Assembly (NCBI RefSeq): GCF_040869045.1
Contig: NC_090319.1
Location: 387,949,601 to 388,013,600, forward strand
DNA from: Eurosta solidaginis
Lineage: Eukaryota > Arthropoda > Insecta > Diptera > Tephritidae
Direction of reading: 5' to 3'
Length of the DNA: 64,000 nt
The notes beneath the pieces were generated by a model that made no database searches, had not been told where the DNA came from, and saw only the letters and a list, made by a program, of their open reading frames with translations. Below, in pieces: positions 1-28,105 of this stretch; position 1 is the first letter of the stretch; the number at the start of each line of letters is the position of its first letter. The position numbers were made by a program, and so were the translations under genes.

Positions 1-474
1 AGGCTTCCACAATTATCCACCACCACCGCCGCTAGGATCTCATGGCTATGTGCCGCTTGGTTTCCATTCAGCTCCACCTTTCGGAGGTAAGAAACAACTT
101 TTTCATTTATTTGCAAATTTAATGTTTTCACACAAACCTCTCTAACCACAGGAGGGTAAAATGTAGCATACAAACTTATAATATTTTTAGATGACCAAAA
201 TTTATATTCTTTCATTTATTTAGAATATCCTGGACTCAATCACGGACCACCTCCACAACATCTTCCGCATCCGTCACGTACTCCTTCCGTATTTGCTCAC
301 ACTCCAACTCCTGCAATTGTTGCAGTACCTGTAAAACCAACCGGCCAAATACCGGAGCCCACACAACCAAATCAAAGTTCTACGATCCGAATACCGACTG
401 TGTCATCAACCACAAAAACGCCACCTTTTACAACAGAACCAGTATTTGATATTGATATTCGAATTGGAGATTGA
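1..474 (+). CDS. Proline-rich protein, last two coding exons (partial at 5' end)
   Basis: Two exons are read: 1-86 ending at the donor GAG|GTAAGAA, and 224-474 starting after TTTATTTAG and ending in TGA. The split codon G|AA keeps the frame open, giving about 112 residues. The first exon encodes GFHNYPPPPPLGSHGYVPLG. The second starts EYPGLNHGPPPQHLP, continues with a Pro/Thr/Ser-rich stretch (TVSSTTKTPPFTTEP) and ends FDIDIRIGD. The composition suggests an extracellular or cuticle-type low-complexity protein, but I see no recognisable domain and do not know the family. The start lies outside the window. Exon structure is well supported by frame and splice sites; function is unknown. Confidence 0.7.
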
Positions 475-1800
475 TACGCAATGAAGTTCAGACAACTTTT
501 TTAATGGCGACCCTCCACACTAATATTTGTTGGCCATTGTTATTATTACCTCAAAACAGCTTAGAAATTAATTCCTCCGCTTGTGAATGAAAGACTGTTT
601 GAACACGCATACAGTGAATTGTTACTCCCACTGAAAGGAATCTAGTCTTCTTTTTTTTCCTACGCAACAGCATAAGCAACAACAACAACAAACCCCACCC
701 TTTGAGTGAATTTTGTTAATGCCATTGGCTGATATTGGCCATATTACGGTTGGTAGTTTAGAATAAGAACAATACACCCATTGCAGGAGGGATATTAAAG
801 AATGTTGAAACACTTTAAAAACAATAAGACCAACAAAACATATTTTAACTCCACATAATTTTGTAACTTATTTATAATTTTGTTTTATTTTGTTTTTATG
901 GGCGTCTAGTGCCTTTTGCATTTTCTTCAGGGAGCTTCACAAATAACATCAACTACCCTGATGAAAGGTGTTTAAAAGCACAAAAACGCATAAAAACAAA
1001 AGAAGACGTTGCAGAAAAGCAAACAGTCTAAATCGCCTGGAACGAGGTTGAACTAGCCGGTCTTTAACGAACACACATAGACTGAATAAATACACAGAGT
1101 TAGCATCGGAAAGATGGGTTCCTCAATGCTTGCTTAATTTAACCTATAAGGTGACCTCTTACTGTGAATAGCAGCTGAATTTGAATTCAAGCTAAATTCT
1201 ATCACATTAACCTGTTAGCGTGAAAGAGCATTAGTGACATAGTTTTACCCTCCAGGCTTATACTAAGGCTTTACTTTTTCAAAATATCAAACAAAAAAAT
1301 GCAGCCTTATATATTTGGAATTTCGATATTACGTACACAATCATTAAACTTTTTTACTGATATTGAGAGAATAATTACACTAGAAGGGAAAGGAAAGATC
1401 ACAGTTCGGTTAGGATTATTAAGAAACCCATTGGACCTTTCATTGATGGCTGCGGTGGACAAAGCAGCCGTATAGTTATCATGCCATCTACCCGATCGTG
1501 TTTCTTTATACCATCATCTTGCACTGGGTTAGCTTTGTGCACTGTATTCTTAGCTTTTTTATCTAGGTGTTGCTACTCATAAATTCTTTTAAAGTTGCCA
1601 CATACTTGCTTTAAAAGACTGAAATTGAAACAAGAGAAAGAGGTAGTAGCCGTAACCTATCAAAAAAAAATATTTTGTAAAAAATAAATAAAAAAGGTTA
1701 AAAGAAGAGGTAGAAGAAGAAGAAGGATAAGATGGAAGATAATGATGTAACGGTTGCAGGAGCGAAATATCGAAAAACCACGCTAGGCTCTCAAAAACCA
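475..1800. other. Intergenic stretch, nothing recognisable
   Basis: AT-rich sequence after the proline-rich gene. Short A/T runs and a purine-rich GAAGAAGAAG tract near 1700 are visible. I see no gene, repeat family or RNA here. An AATAAA at about 1084 could serve the upstream gene but is distant from its stop. Confidence 0.5.
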
Positions 1801-1802
1801 GT

Positions 1803-2251
1803 ATGCTAAAAGATCTGGATCGTATTACTTTCAGTTCTGGCCATCGGCATAGAAAGTGACGAAACTACATCTCTTCCTCCTCATTGCGACAGCTTCTGCA
1901 GAGGGAGCTTGTTGGTATGCGCCACTGGCGGATCGGTGTAATAACACAATGACCTGTGATTACACCCGTAAATATCCTCACTGCAGATTTGGTAAGCTTG
2001 GGAAGGAAGCTAGTTTTTTTTTTCCTATCCAAAAATGCTCATAAGGACCTGGAGACCTCACAATTATCCCGGATTTCTACACCAAGTTCGTTGCCTTAAT
2101 CGCATATTCCCAGCGGTCCGGCTCGCTTATGTTCATTTCGGAACCTTTTCTGGCCATCTCATATGCAAATGCATTCAAATCAAAATCGCTATGCCAAGAG
2201 ACCCAGCAAAGGGAGACATTGAGATGCCTTGTGGACTACAGCGAGGATTGA
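1803..2251 (+). pseudogene. Broken two-exon gene for a small secreted Cys-rich protein
   Basis: One frame encodes a hydrophobic signal-like segment (KIWIVLLSVLAIGIES, from about 1811) followed by CDSFCRGSLLVCATGG, then stops. The next frame continues with DRCNNTMTCDYTRKYPHCRFG up to a donor at 1991|GTAAGC. A 54-bp intron with a poly-T tract (1992-2045) leads to a second exon in exactly matching phase (TTT G|GA CCT), encoding GPGDLTIIPDFYTKF and ending LRCLVDYSED at a TGA. The ATG at 1803 is out of frame with the signal segment. At least two frame breaks are therefore needed (about 1806 and 1925-1940). The C-x3-C-x6-C pattern recalls Kazal-like secreted peptides, but that is only a guess. It could instead be a live gene with sequence errors. 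Confidence 0.4.
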
Positions 2252-2450
2252 CGCCTTCGTACGATATCTGACTTTATCACGATAGATTATAATGCATTTA
2301 CCTTTCTTTTGGTTCTTATACTGGTGTCTTAGATCGTACTATCTTAGAACAGTCTTGTTGCTCTCTCTATTGCACATACCTCCGCCTAGAACACACTGCG
2401 CGAGTGTAGAAGTCGGCACGACTGATTTACCGGCAGATGCTTTGTTACAG

Positions 2451-2604
2451 CACTGTTATGTTGAGGGCTATGATTGCTATCAAGATAAGGCTTATGGTTA
2501 GGTGACGATTGCGATGGCAGCTTCTCTTTTAAGGTTACGGTTATGGTTTTGTTTACTGTAACAGTTGCGGTTATTGTCAGAGCTATGGTGGCTATCCAAA
2601 ATAA
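2451..2604 (+). pseudogene. Possible Gly/Tyr/Cys-rich peptide remnant
   Basis: After an acceptor-like TTTGTTACAG the frame reads HCYVEGYDCYQDKAYG then stops. A second frame reads GDDCDGSFSFK, and a third reads GYGYGFVYCNSCGYCQSY followed by GGYPK and TAA. Consecutive Gly/Tyr/Cys-rich pieces in three frames look like a decayed gene for a low-complexity secreted peptide. No start or family is recognised; chance is a real alternative. Confidence 0.22.
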
Positions 2605-4212
2605 AACAAAACCAATGATCATGCCAATCGAATAGACCGAAGAAACAACAAAAATTGTAAATATAATCGCAGAGCACGGGGAAAGCGTAAAAACTGGTAA
2701 TGTTCATCGATACAATGATTTGCTGACAGATGTCGCTACGCTGTAAGAGTGCGTCATTGCGAATAAGACAAGTGTGATATCTTCTGCATAAACGTCAACA
2801 TTAGAAATAGAATGGATCACATGATTTTTAAAGTGACTATCGGGATCTCATTCTGTATCTATTTCTATCACCCTCTGAAGATAACAGACTGTGTCCGTCG
2901 CCATATTAAACATCTTGTCTGGCAGTTGAGAGATTACCTATCACACTTGTTTTGTGTACAATGAAATGGGTTGATAAAAACAGAATGGAAGTAAAAATTT
3001 AATCAGGTAGCAAACCACCGCTATAGTGGCCGAATGGTTAGCGAAGCGGAGTCTAAAGGTGACTGATGAGTTGGGGTTTATGAAACTCCTTAATGGATCT
3101 TTGGCAACAGTTATGGGTGTGGACTGTAAAATGTCTTCTAATCTTATTTAAATATTTTTTTAATTGAGAAAAATATACAACTGAGGTTCGAACTCAAACA
3201 CAATAATAATACTGACAAAAAACGATTGTTAACGTCCACGAGGTTCAGATCATAAAATAATCTGTTTACATACCAATCTCTGCTTGTTTTGGTGCCGACA
3301 GCCAACAAGACAGTCCGAGCAAAAAGCTCGATAAAAATGTATAAAATCACCTCAATTTTCAGCCAATTCAACCTAGGGTTTATGATTTTGCTACGTCTGC
3401 ATTTTGTTTGACCTGTCCAGATTATGTTTTGCCGGAATATCTGAAGTTGTTAATGAGGTGCACCGATAAAACCTGCCTATTGTGACAACACTACTCTTTT
3501 CAGTACCATTAAAAAGCACGAGGAAATCATGCCGAAAACAGCATTGCTTTATATTGCAAACCGAATCGGAATGCAGAACAGACATGAATGTTGTTATTTG
3601 TTTTGATAATTCTCTTACTTTACATCAATCGATTTATTACCAACTTTCACGTTAACCCAATTACAATAATAACATGGACGTTAACATTATGTATTAAGTG
3701 AAGCTTTTGCTCATCGAGCCATCAAGATCAATGAACTCTAAGTGCAGCCAGTACGACGTTCATCTCAATGAAGACCAATTGGTAAAACGCATGTTTTGTA
3801 ACGCAATGCAACACAATCTGGATTTGTTATTTCATCTGCAGATTTATTCATTCATTGTTCTAGAATAAAACTGGACATCTTGCTTGCTGCTGCATAAAAC
3901 CGCAATGCAATGTAAACAAAGCCAGTAACCCCAAACGGGTAGCCATAGGCTAAGGAAGCGAGGGCACAAAGAAGCAAAAGAAATGCACAAGTTCAGCAAG
4001 CATGACTGGCTTTAACAACAACAAGCACGCCCATTGGAGAACGGTTGCCGCATATTAAGGTATGTGGTTTGTTGATGATTTCAATGTGTTTGTATTTTTT
4101 TTGGTATGTGAATTTTGATATGAACGTTTTTGAAAATGTAATTCTAGATGTAAGATGAAGAAAGTTGTAGCTGGTGAAAATAAGTAAAATGCAAACAAGT
4201 AAAGGTGTCTAG
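2605..4212. other. Intergenic stretch, no gene seen
   Basis: No supported ORF or repeat. A tRNA A-box-like string at about 3033 (TGGCCGAATGGTTAGCG) sits in a sequence that does not fold as a tRNA. Confidence 0.4.
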
Positions 4213-5305
4213 GTTCGGGTGCAACCGAACATTATATACTCAGCGTGAGCTTCATTTGTACATTTCATTTCAGATAAATTACTTTTCTGCATAACACGTG
4301 GCACCGCCCGTTTAAAAAAATATCTCCCCATTTGCTCTTACAATACAACCTGATAAGTGAAATATCGTTGATTCAAAACAAAAAATAGCTAAGTTATAGC
4401 TTATTATTCTAGTATGCGACCCTTTTAAACTTGTTTTATATCTAAGTTGCCGTGGTCTTTAACCGATCCCGTCCATTTTTACTTGAAATATTTTCTGCTA
4501 TAAGGAAAATATGTGTACACAATTTCATTACGATATGTTAATTTTTTTTCGAGTTATGGCTCTCGAAACATAGAAAATTGCTTAGTCATAAAAGGGGCGG
4601 TGCCACGTCCATTTTTTAAAATTTGAAGTTTTTCCTATTTACTGTTATAATTACACTTGGAAAATGAAATACCATTGATAGAAAGCTCGTCCACGACCCT
4701 TTTAAAAATCTTTTATATAAAAGTGGGCGGGTCCTTAACCGATTTCGTTAATTTTTCTTCAAAGCATTCCTTGCAGTAAAGGCAACCTTTCTGCCGAATT
4801 TTGTTACGATAGGTTTGACGATTTTTGATTTATGATTAATAATATTTGTAAAATTGATTTTATCACAAGTGGACGGTGCCACGCCCATTTTGAAAAATTT
4901 TGTCAAATTTTTATCAAGTCTCAATATCAGTCCACACGTCAAATTTCAACACTCTAGGTGTATTATATACTAAATAATCAGGTTTTTTGTGTTTTCAATA
5001 TGTTATATATACAAAAAGTGGGCGTGGCTATCATCCGATTTCGCTCATTTTCAATACCAATCTATTCTGGGTCCAGATAAGCTCGTGTACCAAATTTGGT
5101 GAAGATATCTCAATATTTACTCAAGTTATCGTGTTAACGGACAGACGGACGGACGGACGGACAGGACTCAATCAAGTTTTTTTTCGATACTGATGATTTT
5201 GATATATGGATGTCTATATCTATCTCGATTCCTTTATACCTGTACAACCAACCCATACCCAATCAAAGTTAATATACTCTGTGTGCAAAGCACTCTGAGT
5301 ATAAA
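4213..5305 (+). repeat. Dispersed repeat family DR, copy 1 (shortened)
   Basis: It begins with TTCGGGTGCAACCGAAC and a TATACTCAGC motif and contains several 'AAAGTGGGCGTGG' blocks. It carries ACGGACAGACGGACGGACGG at about 5137-5161 and ends GCAAAGCACTCTGAGTATAAA. The same order of blocks recurs at 12979-13673 (minus), 15870-17445, 17545-18032, 35417-37672 and 45050-46485. It is non-coding, and the class is unknown. Confidence 0.75.
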
Positions 5306-5787
5306 TGTATTACGCATACACATACGTAGGCACTCTACGTATCAAGTTTGTATGTATGTATGTTCGAAAACGATATAAAATAATTAAGAAAACTCTCTTT
5401 AAAGAAACCAAGAAAATAATAATAAAACATCACAATAGTGCCGCTGCCGTTGATTCAACTTGAAATAGAAACAATATGTGGTCACTATTCTTTGTCATAT
5501 GTACATATGTAGTCTGTACGTTTGTTAATTATAGTTTATTTGTAATTATCCAGGTTTATATTTTTTTAAATTACACCGCGACGTAGCAGGAAATATTTAT
5601 GAAGCCGGCTATCAAGCAGCGCATTGCATTGGTGATAACAGGGCATTGATGCGCTTAGTTGGTGTTGTTGCTTGTTGTAATTTTTTTTTTTTTTTTTGCG
5701 AGGGTGAGAATTTTATAGGAAGCAACAGAAGTTATTACCGTTGTCACATACTCGTCACTACGCATTGCATTTGTTCGACACTTTATG

Positions 5788-5827
5788 AATAAAAACGTAG
5801 CGCAGACGCGCAAGCGTTGTCATTCGA
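5788..5827 (+). promoter_or_regulatory. Putative Cht5 core promoter
   Basis: An AT-rich TATA-like AATAAAAAC (5788-5796) lies about 30 bp upstream of an arthropod initiator TCATTC (5820-5825). These precede the ATG at 5853 and the donor GTAAGAG at 5857, which leaves a 5' UTR of about 30 nt. Inferred from motif spacing only. Confidence 0.45.
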
Positions 5828-5852
5828 CTCCAGACACTCGCGCGTACGCAAC

Positions 5853-22318
<16,466 letters not shown>

Positions 22319-22339
22319 GCTTAATTTTATTATTTAAAT

Positions 22340-22462
22340 AATAAATAATTAAAGAGAAAGTATTTGTAGTGTAAGTTAATTTAATTTAGATCATAGAAAT
22401 AAGTAAATGTCTGTCTCGTTGAACAATCTTAGTATGATTTCACATAAATTTTATGTAATAAA
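22340..22462 (+). terminator. Cht5 polyadenylation signals
   Basis: AATAAA at 22340-22345, 22 bp after the stop, and AATAAA at 22457-22462, followed by a T/GT-rich stretch (TTTGTAGTTTTTT). The second gives a 3' UTR of about 160 nt and is the likelier main site. Confidence 0.55.
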
Positions 22463-22771
22463 TATTTGGAAACCAAAAAACTTTGTAGTTTTTTAAATCA
22501 TTGTAAAGTACATGTTTGTATAAGAATAGTACCAAATATATCTTTCCTTTCTTTCTCTGAGTTACTCATTGTTGTGTGAGTCAATGCAAAAGACAAATTG
22601 TGAAAAATTCTCCACAACCTACACGCTTTCATTGAGTTTTCATTCATGCGTCTCTCGCAACAACAACATAGCCACTGCATCAACGTATCTTTTTTTGTTT
22701 GCCAATGTTAAAGAACGTTTAAGGTTAAAATAATATTTTAAAGAAAAATAATAATTTTTGAAAAGTGAACT

Positions 22772-23389
22772 CATGGAGGAAATGCAAGGGGATTCCCAAC
22801 AGAGAAGAGTGGAAAAGCGTATGAAGCACTGAGAGTAAGAGAACACTCTCACAGTACCGGACAGCATTACGTATTCCTCAGGGTTTGATATTCGTTGTCG
22901 ACCCAACCGAATGCCCAACCGAATGGAAGAGCGAGAACTAGGCATGGACTTGCGACGCAGTAGAAATAGCTCCAAGGCAGTGCGCTAAAAGAACTTTGCC
23001 ACGACAAACCGCTTTATATTGCAACTAGTATAACAAAGAAGAGTCTTCGAGTGCAATGAAGAGGTAGGGGTCAGAAGCAGTCCTTTGATGGCGAGACAGA
23101 CTAGCCGCATCGACAAGATATGTAAGTCCAAAGCCGAAAGGCAAAGGAATCAAAATATAAAAAAAAAACTGCCTCGAAAGCTGAAAGTCAGGAAGAGGAG
23201 GGAAAAGTGTTGATATTCCAGCAACTGAGAGAACGTATTAAGTGTGTGATAAACCAAATTGATGTTAACATCAAGACTTCGGCTTTCTATAAGAAACTAA
23301 AGAAAAGTAACGATATGATTTCGGATATCCCCAAGCGGATAGTTGACGCGGCAGACGCAAATCAGGATGTTTCGAAACTAACAGAGTAA
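22772..23389 (+). pseudogene. Degenerate gag-like ORF1 of a non-LTR element (tentative)
   Basis: From an ATG the frame reads MEEMQGDSQQRRVEKRMKH, then stops. Later an open segment (23207-23389) reads FQQLRERIKCVINQIDVNI and so on to DVSKLTE. The basic, helical, coiled-coil-like composition and the position next to LINE material suggest an R1-type ORF1 N-terminus. No zinc knuckle is present. Low certainty. Confidence 0.3.
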
Positions 23390-23764
23390 ACCGATTCAAT
23401 CCTTTCATTCAGCGGTGTGGAAGGAAGGGGTTAAGTTGATAAGGTGCAGCAATATCGCGACCATGCCCAAAGGCAAAGCCCAATCGCGAGGTTTGAGGCG
23501 ATGGATAACGCGTAGATACCTACGATGGCTTAGATCCAAAGAGTTGGGAAGTCGGACGAATGTGGCATCAAAAGAACTCCTCCTAACATTGTGTAGTGGT
23601 AAAAAATTCGCGTTTATTACGCAAAAATGAAAGATAGTCTAATATACAGAATACTCGTATACATATGAAGGCTGACTGATTTCAAGACTGACATTCTAGC
23701 GGTTATAGCTATTGTAAGGGAATATGAGCAGATCTTGGTATCCTGCGGCACTGCTCACAAATTA

Positions 23765-24242
23765 TACAATGCATAAATTATAAATAATATTTCATAAGTA
23801 ATTAATAATTAGTCATAAAACATAAATAATAACTCATCAGTTATAAATCGTAAATCACAAAACATAAATCATAAATCATTAATCATTAATCGTTAATCAT
23901 AAATCATAAGTCATAAATCATAAATCACAAATCATATAACATTATTCATAAATCAATAATATATTATTGTATCATTATTATAGCATAAATCATAAATTAT
24001 ATAACATCAAGCATAAGTCATATATCATGGGTCATAAATCATAAATCACTAGTTACAAATCATAAATCAAAAATCATAAATCATTAATCATAAAACATAA
24101 ATCATAAATCATAAAACATAAATCATAAATCATATATCATAAATCATAAATCATAAGTCATAAATCATAAATCACTAATCACAAATCATATAAGATTATT
24201 CATGAATCATAAATAATAAATCATAAGTAAAAATTATATATC
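23765..24242. repeat. ATAAATC heptamer microsatellite, left half
   Basis: About 480 bp of near-tandem (A)TAAATCAT units, with variants TAAGTCAT and TAACAT. The array resumes at 27883 beyond the LINE, so it was one array before the insertion. Confidence 0.85.
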
Positions 24243-24254
24243 ATTACTCTTATA

Positions 24255-27200
24255 GGATAGGATAGGTTAGGTGGTAGCTGCCCTGATAAGGATAGCTCAC
24301 TTGGACAACACGAAGGTCCGTTGTGATACCACATACACCAAAAATAACGGTGACCTAGATCCAGCTACTTAGAGAATCGTTGGGTAGCAACGATAAAGCT
24401 CCGAATGATACCGATCTCAACTTTGGATATATCCTCGGGAGATCCAAGTGAGTCGCGACCGAAGTACTTTCGCCTAATTCTGGCAAAAGCTGGACAATCA
24501 AGCATAAAGTGATTTGGTGATTCCACCTCATCATCCTCCATACAGCTGCAGCAGGATGGAGTTTCCAGTATATTGAGACGTACCGCATGGATACCCATGG
24601 GACAGTGCCCTGTCAAAACCCCAATGACCATTGATAGGTGAGCCTTAGTGAACCCAATGATTTCAGCAGACCTCCTGCCATCCACTTTCGGCCAGAAAGA
24701 TCTTGCTACCCTGCAAGACGTGGTATCCGCCCAACGTTTGCTGAGCTGATTCGAGGCCCAGCTATGGAGGAGCAATCCACAGGTGGCCAGCGGGATCCCG
24801 AAGTCCCTACAGCCATCTTCATCCGGTTCAGTTGCACCGATGCGGGCTAAGAGATCCGCTTGACAGTTACCCGGGATATCACTATGGCCCGGGACCCAGA
24901 TAATCTTAATTGTAAAATAATTCGATGCAATCGCAAGCGAGGTCAGGCACTCCCAGACAACCCTCGATCGCACTGTAGTTGAGCTCAAGGCCTTGATAGC
25001 CGATTGGCTATCAGAGTAGATGTTAAATTCCCTAACCGTGGTAGCACTGGATAGCATTCCATCCACCGCATCCTTAATCGCAGCAATTTCCGCTTGGAAT
25101 ACACTGCAGTGGTCAGCCAACTTAAACTTGCGGCTTAAATTTAGCTCTTGACAAAAGACCCCCCACCAACCTTTCCATCCAGCTTTGACCCATCCGTGAA
25201 CAAGTTAACCGGTCCCATGCCCCAGATAATTCCTCTTCCCCAATCCTCTCTCTCTGGAATAACTGGGGTGAAGGTTGTATAGGGAGCTGTTATCGGCATA
25301 CAGTAGTCCGTTCTGTCCGGGATGAAGTCGAAACTGGTAAGAAGGCTAGAGTGTCCGCGGTCAGAAAGTCTATATCCCATATCACGAAGCCTTACCAACG
25401 ACCTTGCCGCGGCCGCCTTTCCCCCAATATCTACTGGGTATATGTTCAGCATGACGTTCAGTGCCAAGGTAGGCGTTGTTCTGAGAGCGCCACTGATACC
25501 GATCAGCGCCGTCCGTTGCACTGACACTAACATTTTGGAGGTGCTCGCCGTGTCCAGTGCTTTCCACCAGACCAGCACCCCATATAGCAGAATCGGTTTG
25601 ACCACCATCTCATAAAGCCAGTGTACTATTCTTGGCGAGAGTCCCCATCTCTTTCCGATAGCTCCTCTGCAGCAGTACAAGGCAATGGCGGCCTTCCTGG
25701 CCCGATCTTCCACATTGGGTCTCCAGGACAGTTTCTTGTCCAAAACAATCCCCAAATATTTAACCCTATCAGAAAGTACCAACGGTACCCCTCCAATCGA
25801 GGGAGTTCTGAAATCGGGCACCTTATATCTTCTTGTGAAAAGGACCAATTCCGTTTTTCCCGGGTTGACCGCCAATCCACATGATTCAGCCCACCTAGCC
25901 ACAGTATCCAGGTAGCCCTGAAGAACATCGCGCAGGGCGCCCAGAAATTTGCCTCTGACTAGGATAGCGAGGTCATCTGCATAGGCAACCACCCGACAAC
26001 CATTGGCTTCCAGCTCCACAAGAAGCTCGTTGACTACCACAACCCAGAGGAGAGGAGATAGGACACCCCCCTGTGGCGTGCCCCTGCACACCTTCCTCTT
26101 AATTGTGGCCCCTCCCCACTCCGCTGCGACAATTCTGCCGCATAGAAGTTTGCTAATAAATTCAACCAGAGCCGCCTCGACTCCTAAACCCACCAGAGCT
26201 CTTTCGATTGACCCCGGTAAGACATTGTTAAAAGCTCCCTCGATGTCTAGAAAGGCACCCAGAGCATACTCTTTGTGTTCTAGGGACCCCTCTATTTGCT
26301 TTACAATCGAATGGAGAGCCGTTTCCGTCGATCTGCCCTTGCAGTACGCATGTTGTGAAGCCGACAGTAACCCCCGAGGTATCCTTTCCCGTAGGTACAG
26401 GTCAATCAACCGCTCAAACGTCTTAAGAAGAAACGACGAGAGACTGATTGGCCTGAAATCCTTAGGTGATACATGAGAGCTTCTGCCGGCCTTCGGAATG
26501 AAAATAACCCTAACCGTGAGCCAAGACTTCGGGATATAGTTAAGCCTGAGGCAGTTAGTATATATGATGGCCAACCAGCGGCAGGAAATCCCCAAAGACC
26601 TTTGAAGCTGCGCAGGAATGATTCCATCCGGGCCCGGAAACTTATAGGGCTTGAGCGACCCTATAGCCCAGGTTATCTGACTTTCCCGTATTGGAATGGC
26701 AGGCACTTCTGCATGGCCAACGACCGCCGACCATGCAGGCGAAGATCCCTGCGCAACTGGGACATCGGGAAAATGATTGTCCAGTAAAAGCCTTAGGGAC
26801 TCCTCGCTACTCATCGACCAGTCCCCACCATCATCTCTCAGATACCCCAGAGGAGCGGGGTTCCTAGAGAGTATTTTTCTAAATCTCGCGGATTCATTGC
26901 AGCCTTCTACGTTTTCGCAGAAGCTTCGCCATGCATCTCGCTTGGCTATCCTTATTTCATATTTATAAATCCCCAGACTCACCTTATAGAGCTCCCAGTC
27001 CGAGGGTAATTTACTCCTCCTGGCTCTGTTGAAGAGTCGCCGACTGGACGCTCTTAGGTCGTCAAGAGAATCCGACCACCAGGGCGGCTTGCCCTTCCCC
27101 CTGTCAGTTTTCAATGGGCAGGACAGCTGAAAGGCGCTATTGCTTGCCGAGGTGAAGTTTTCCACCAGAACGTCTATCTCAGATTCGGACAGGCCCGAAC

Positions 27201-27870
27201 TAATGATAGGCACCGCAGGCAGTAGCTCTCCCAGCTTCCTACAATGCAAGTCCCAGTTAGTACTTTTAGGGTTCCTAAAAGATATTTTACCGGGACGTTC
27301 TTCGTTCACTGAGAACTGAATATATCGGTGATCAGAGAAGGAGTGCTCGTTGCGAACCCTCCATCCAGATATCCGCCCTTCCAGTTCTCTACTAACCAGG
27401 GTGAGGTCCAGGACCTCCTCCCTTAACGCAGTAATAAAAGTCGGGTCATTCCCCCTATTACATATACAAAGTCCCTCATCTACAATAAAAGTAAATAAAG
27501 ACTCACCTCTAGTGTTGGTATCCGAGCTTCCCCAAATGCTATGATGGGCATTTGCATCGGCACCGATGATCACGCCAACACCTCTCCGCCTTGCTTCAGC
27601 GGTGATTTCACCCAGTATCGCAGGTGGTGGTCCCACTACGTTCCCGTGGGGCATGTACGCTGAGACCACCCACATTTCATTACTTCCTCGCTCGAGGCAG
27701 ACCGTGGTTACGTCAGCATTGCTGAAATTAGAGAGAATAAAAGCTTTAATTTCTTTTTTAACAAGCACACAGGATCTAGGCCTACTTGCCTCCACATGCA
27801 CCAAGGTGTTGAATTTTCCAGTCCTTAATCCAGAAATCTTACTGCCGTTACTACTCAGCCACGGCTCCAA
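24255..27870 (-). mobile_element. 5'-truncated non-LTR retrotransposon (R1/I/LOA-type: endonuclease, RT, RNase H)
   Basis: Flanked by the 12-bp direct repeat ATTACTCTTATA (24243-24254, 27871-27882). On the minus strand an open frame of 910 codons (27870-25141) enters mid-protein with no ATG. It has an APE endonuclease (GADANAHHSIWGSSDTNTRG, SFSDHRY), reverse transcriptase (AFLDIEGAFNN, GTPQGGVLSPLLW, YADD) and the start of RNase H (FTDGSKLDG). It stops at 25141. RNase H resumes in the next segment, 25120-24365 (VFQAEIAAI, YSDSQSAIKAL, WVPGHSDIPGN), then a C-terminal C-C-H-C knuckle (CCSCMEDDEVESPNHFMLDC). The break lies between the catalytic D and E of RNase H, so this copy cannot make a whole polyprotein. 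ORF1 is absent. The 3' tail is CCTAACC(TATCC)n rather than poly(A). Confidence 0.92.
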
Positions 27871-27882
27871 ATTACTCTTATA

Positions 27883-28105
27883 ACATAAATCATAAATTAT
27901 ATAACATTAAGCATAAATCATATATCATGAGTCATAAATCATATATCATAAATCTTAAGTCATAAACCATAAATCATTAATCATAAATCCTTAATCAAAA
28001 ATTATAAGTCATAAATCATAGGTCAAAAATCATTAATCATAAATCCTTAATCAAAAATTATAAGTCATAAATCATAGGTCAAAAATCATTAATCATAAAT
28101 TAGAG
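27883..28105. repeat. ATAAATC heptamer microsatellite, right half
   Basis: Continuation of the array at 23765. It includes a longer-period duplication (a 50-bp block with CATTAATCATAAATCC appears twice, about 27973-28080). Confidence 0.8.

Noticed and set aside
3018..3095. tRNA-like A box (TGGCCGAATGGTTAGCG)
   Set aside because: No acceptor stem and a poor B box (GGTTTATGAAACTCC); at most a worn SINE head.
23765..28105. ATAAATC arrays as a CRISPR-like or centromeric array
   Set aside because: No spacers, unit of only 7 bp, eukaryotic context; a microsatellite split by a LINE.
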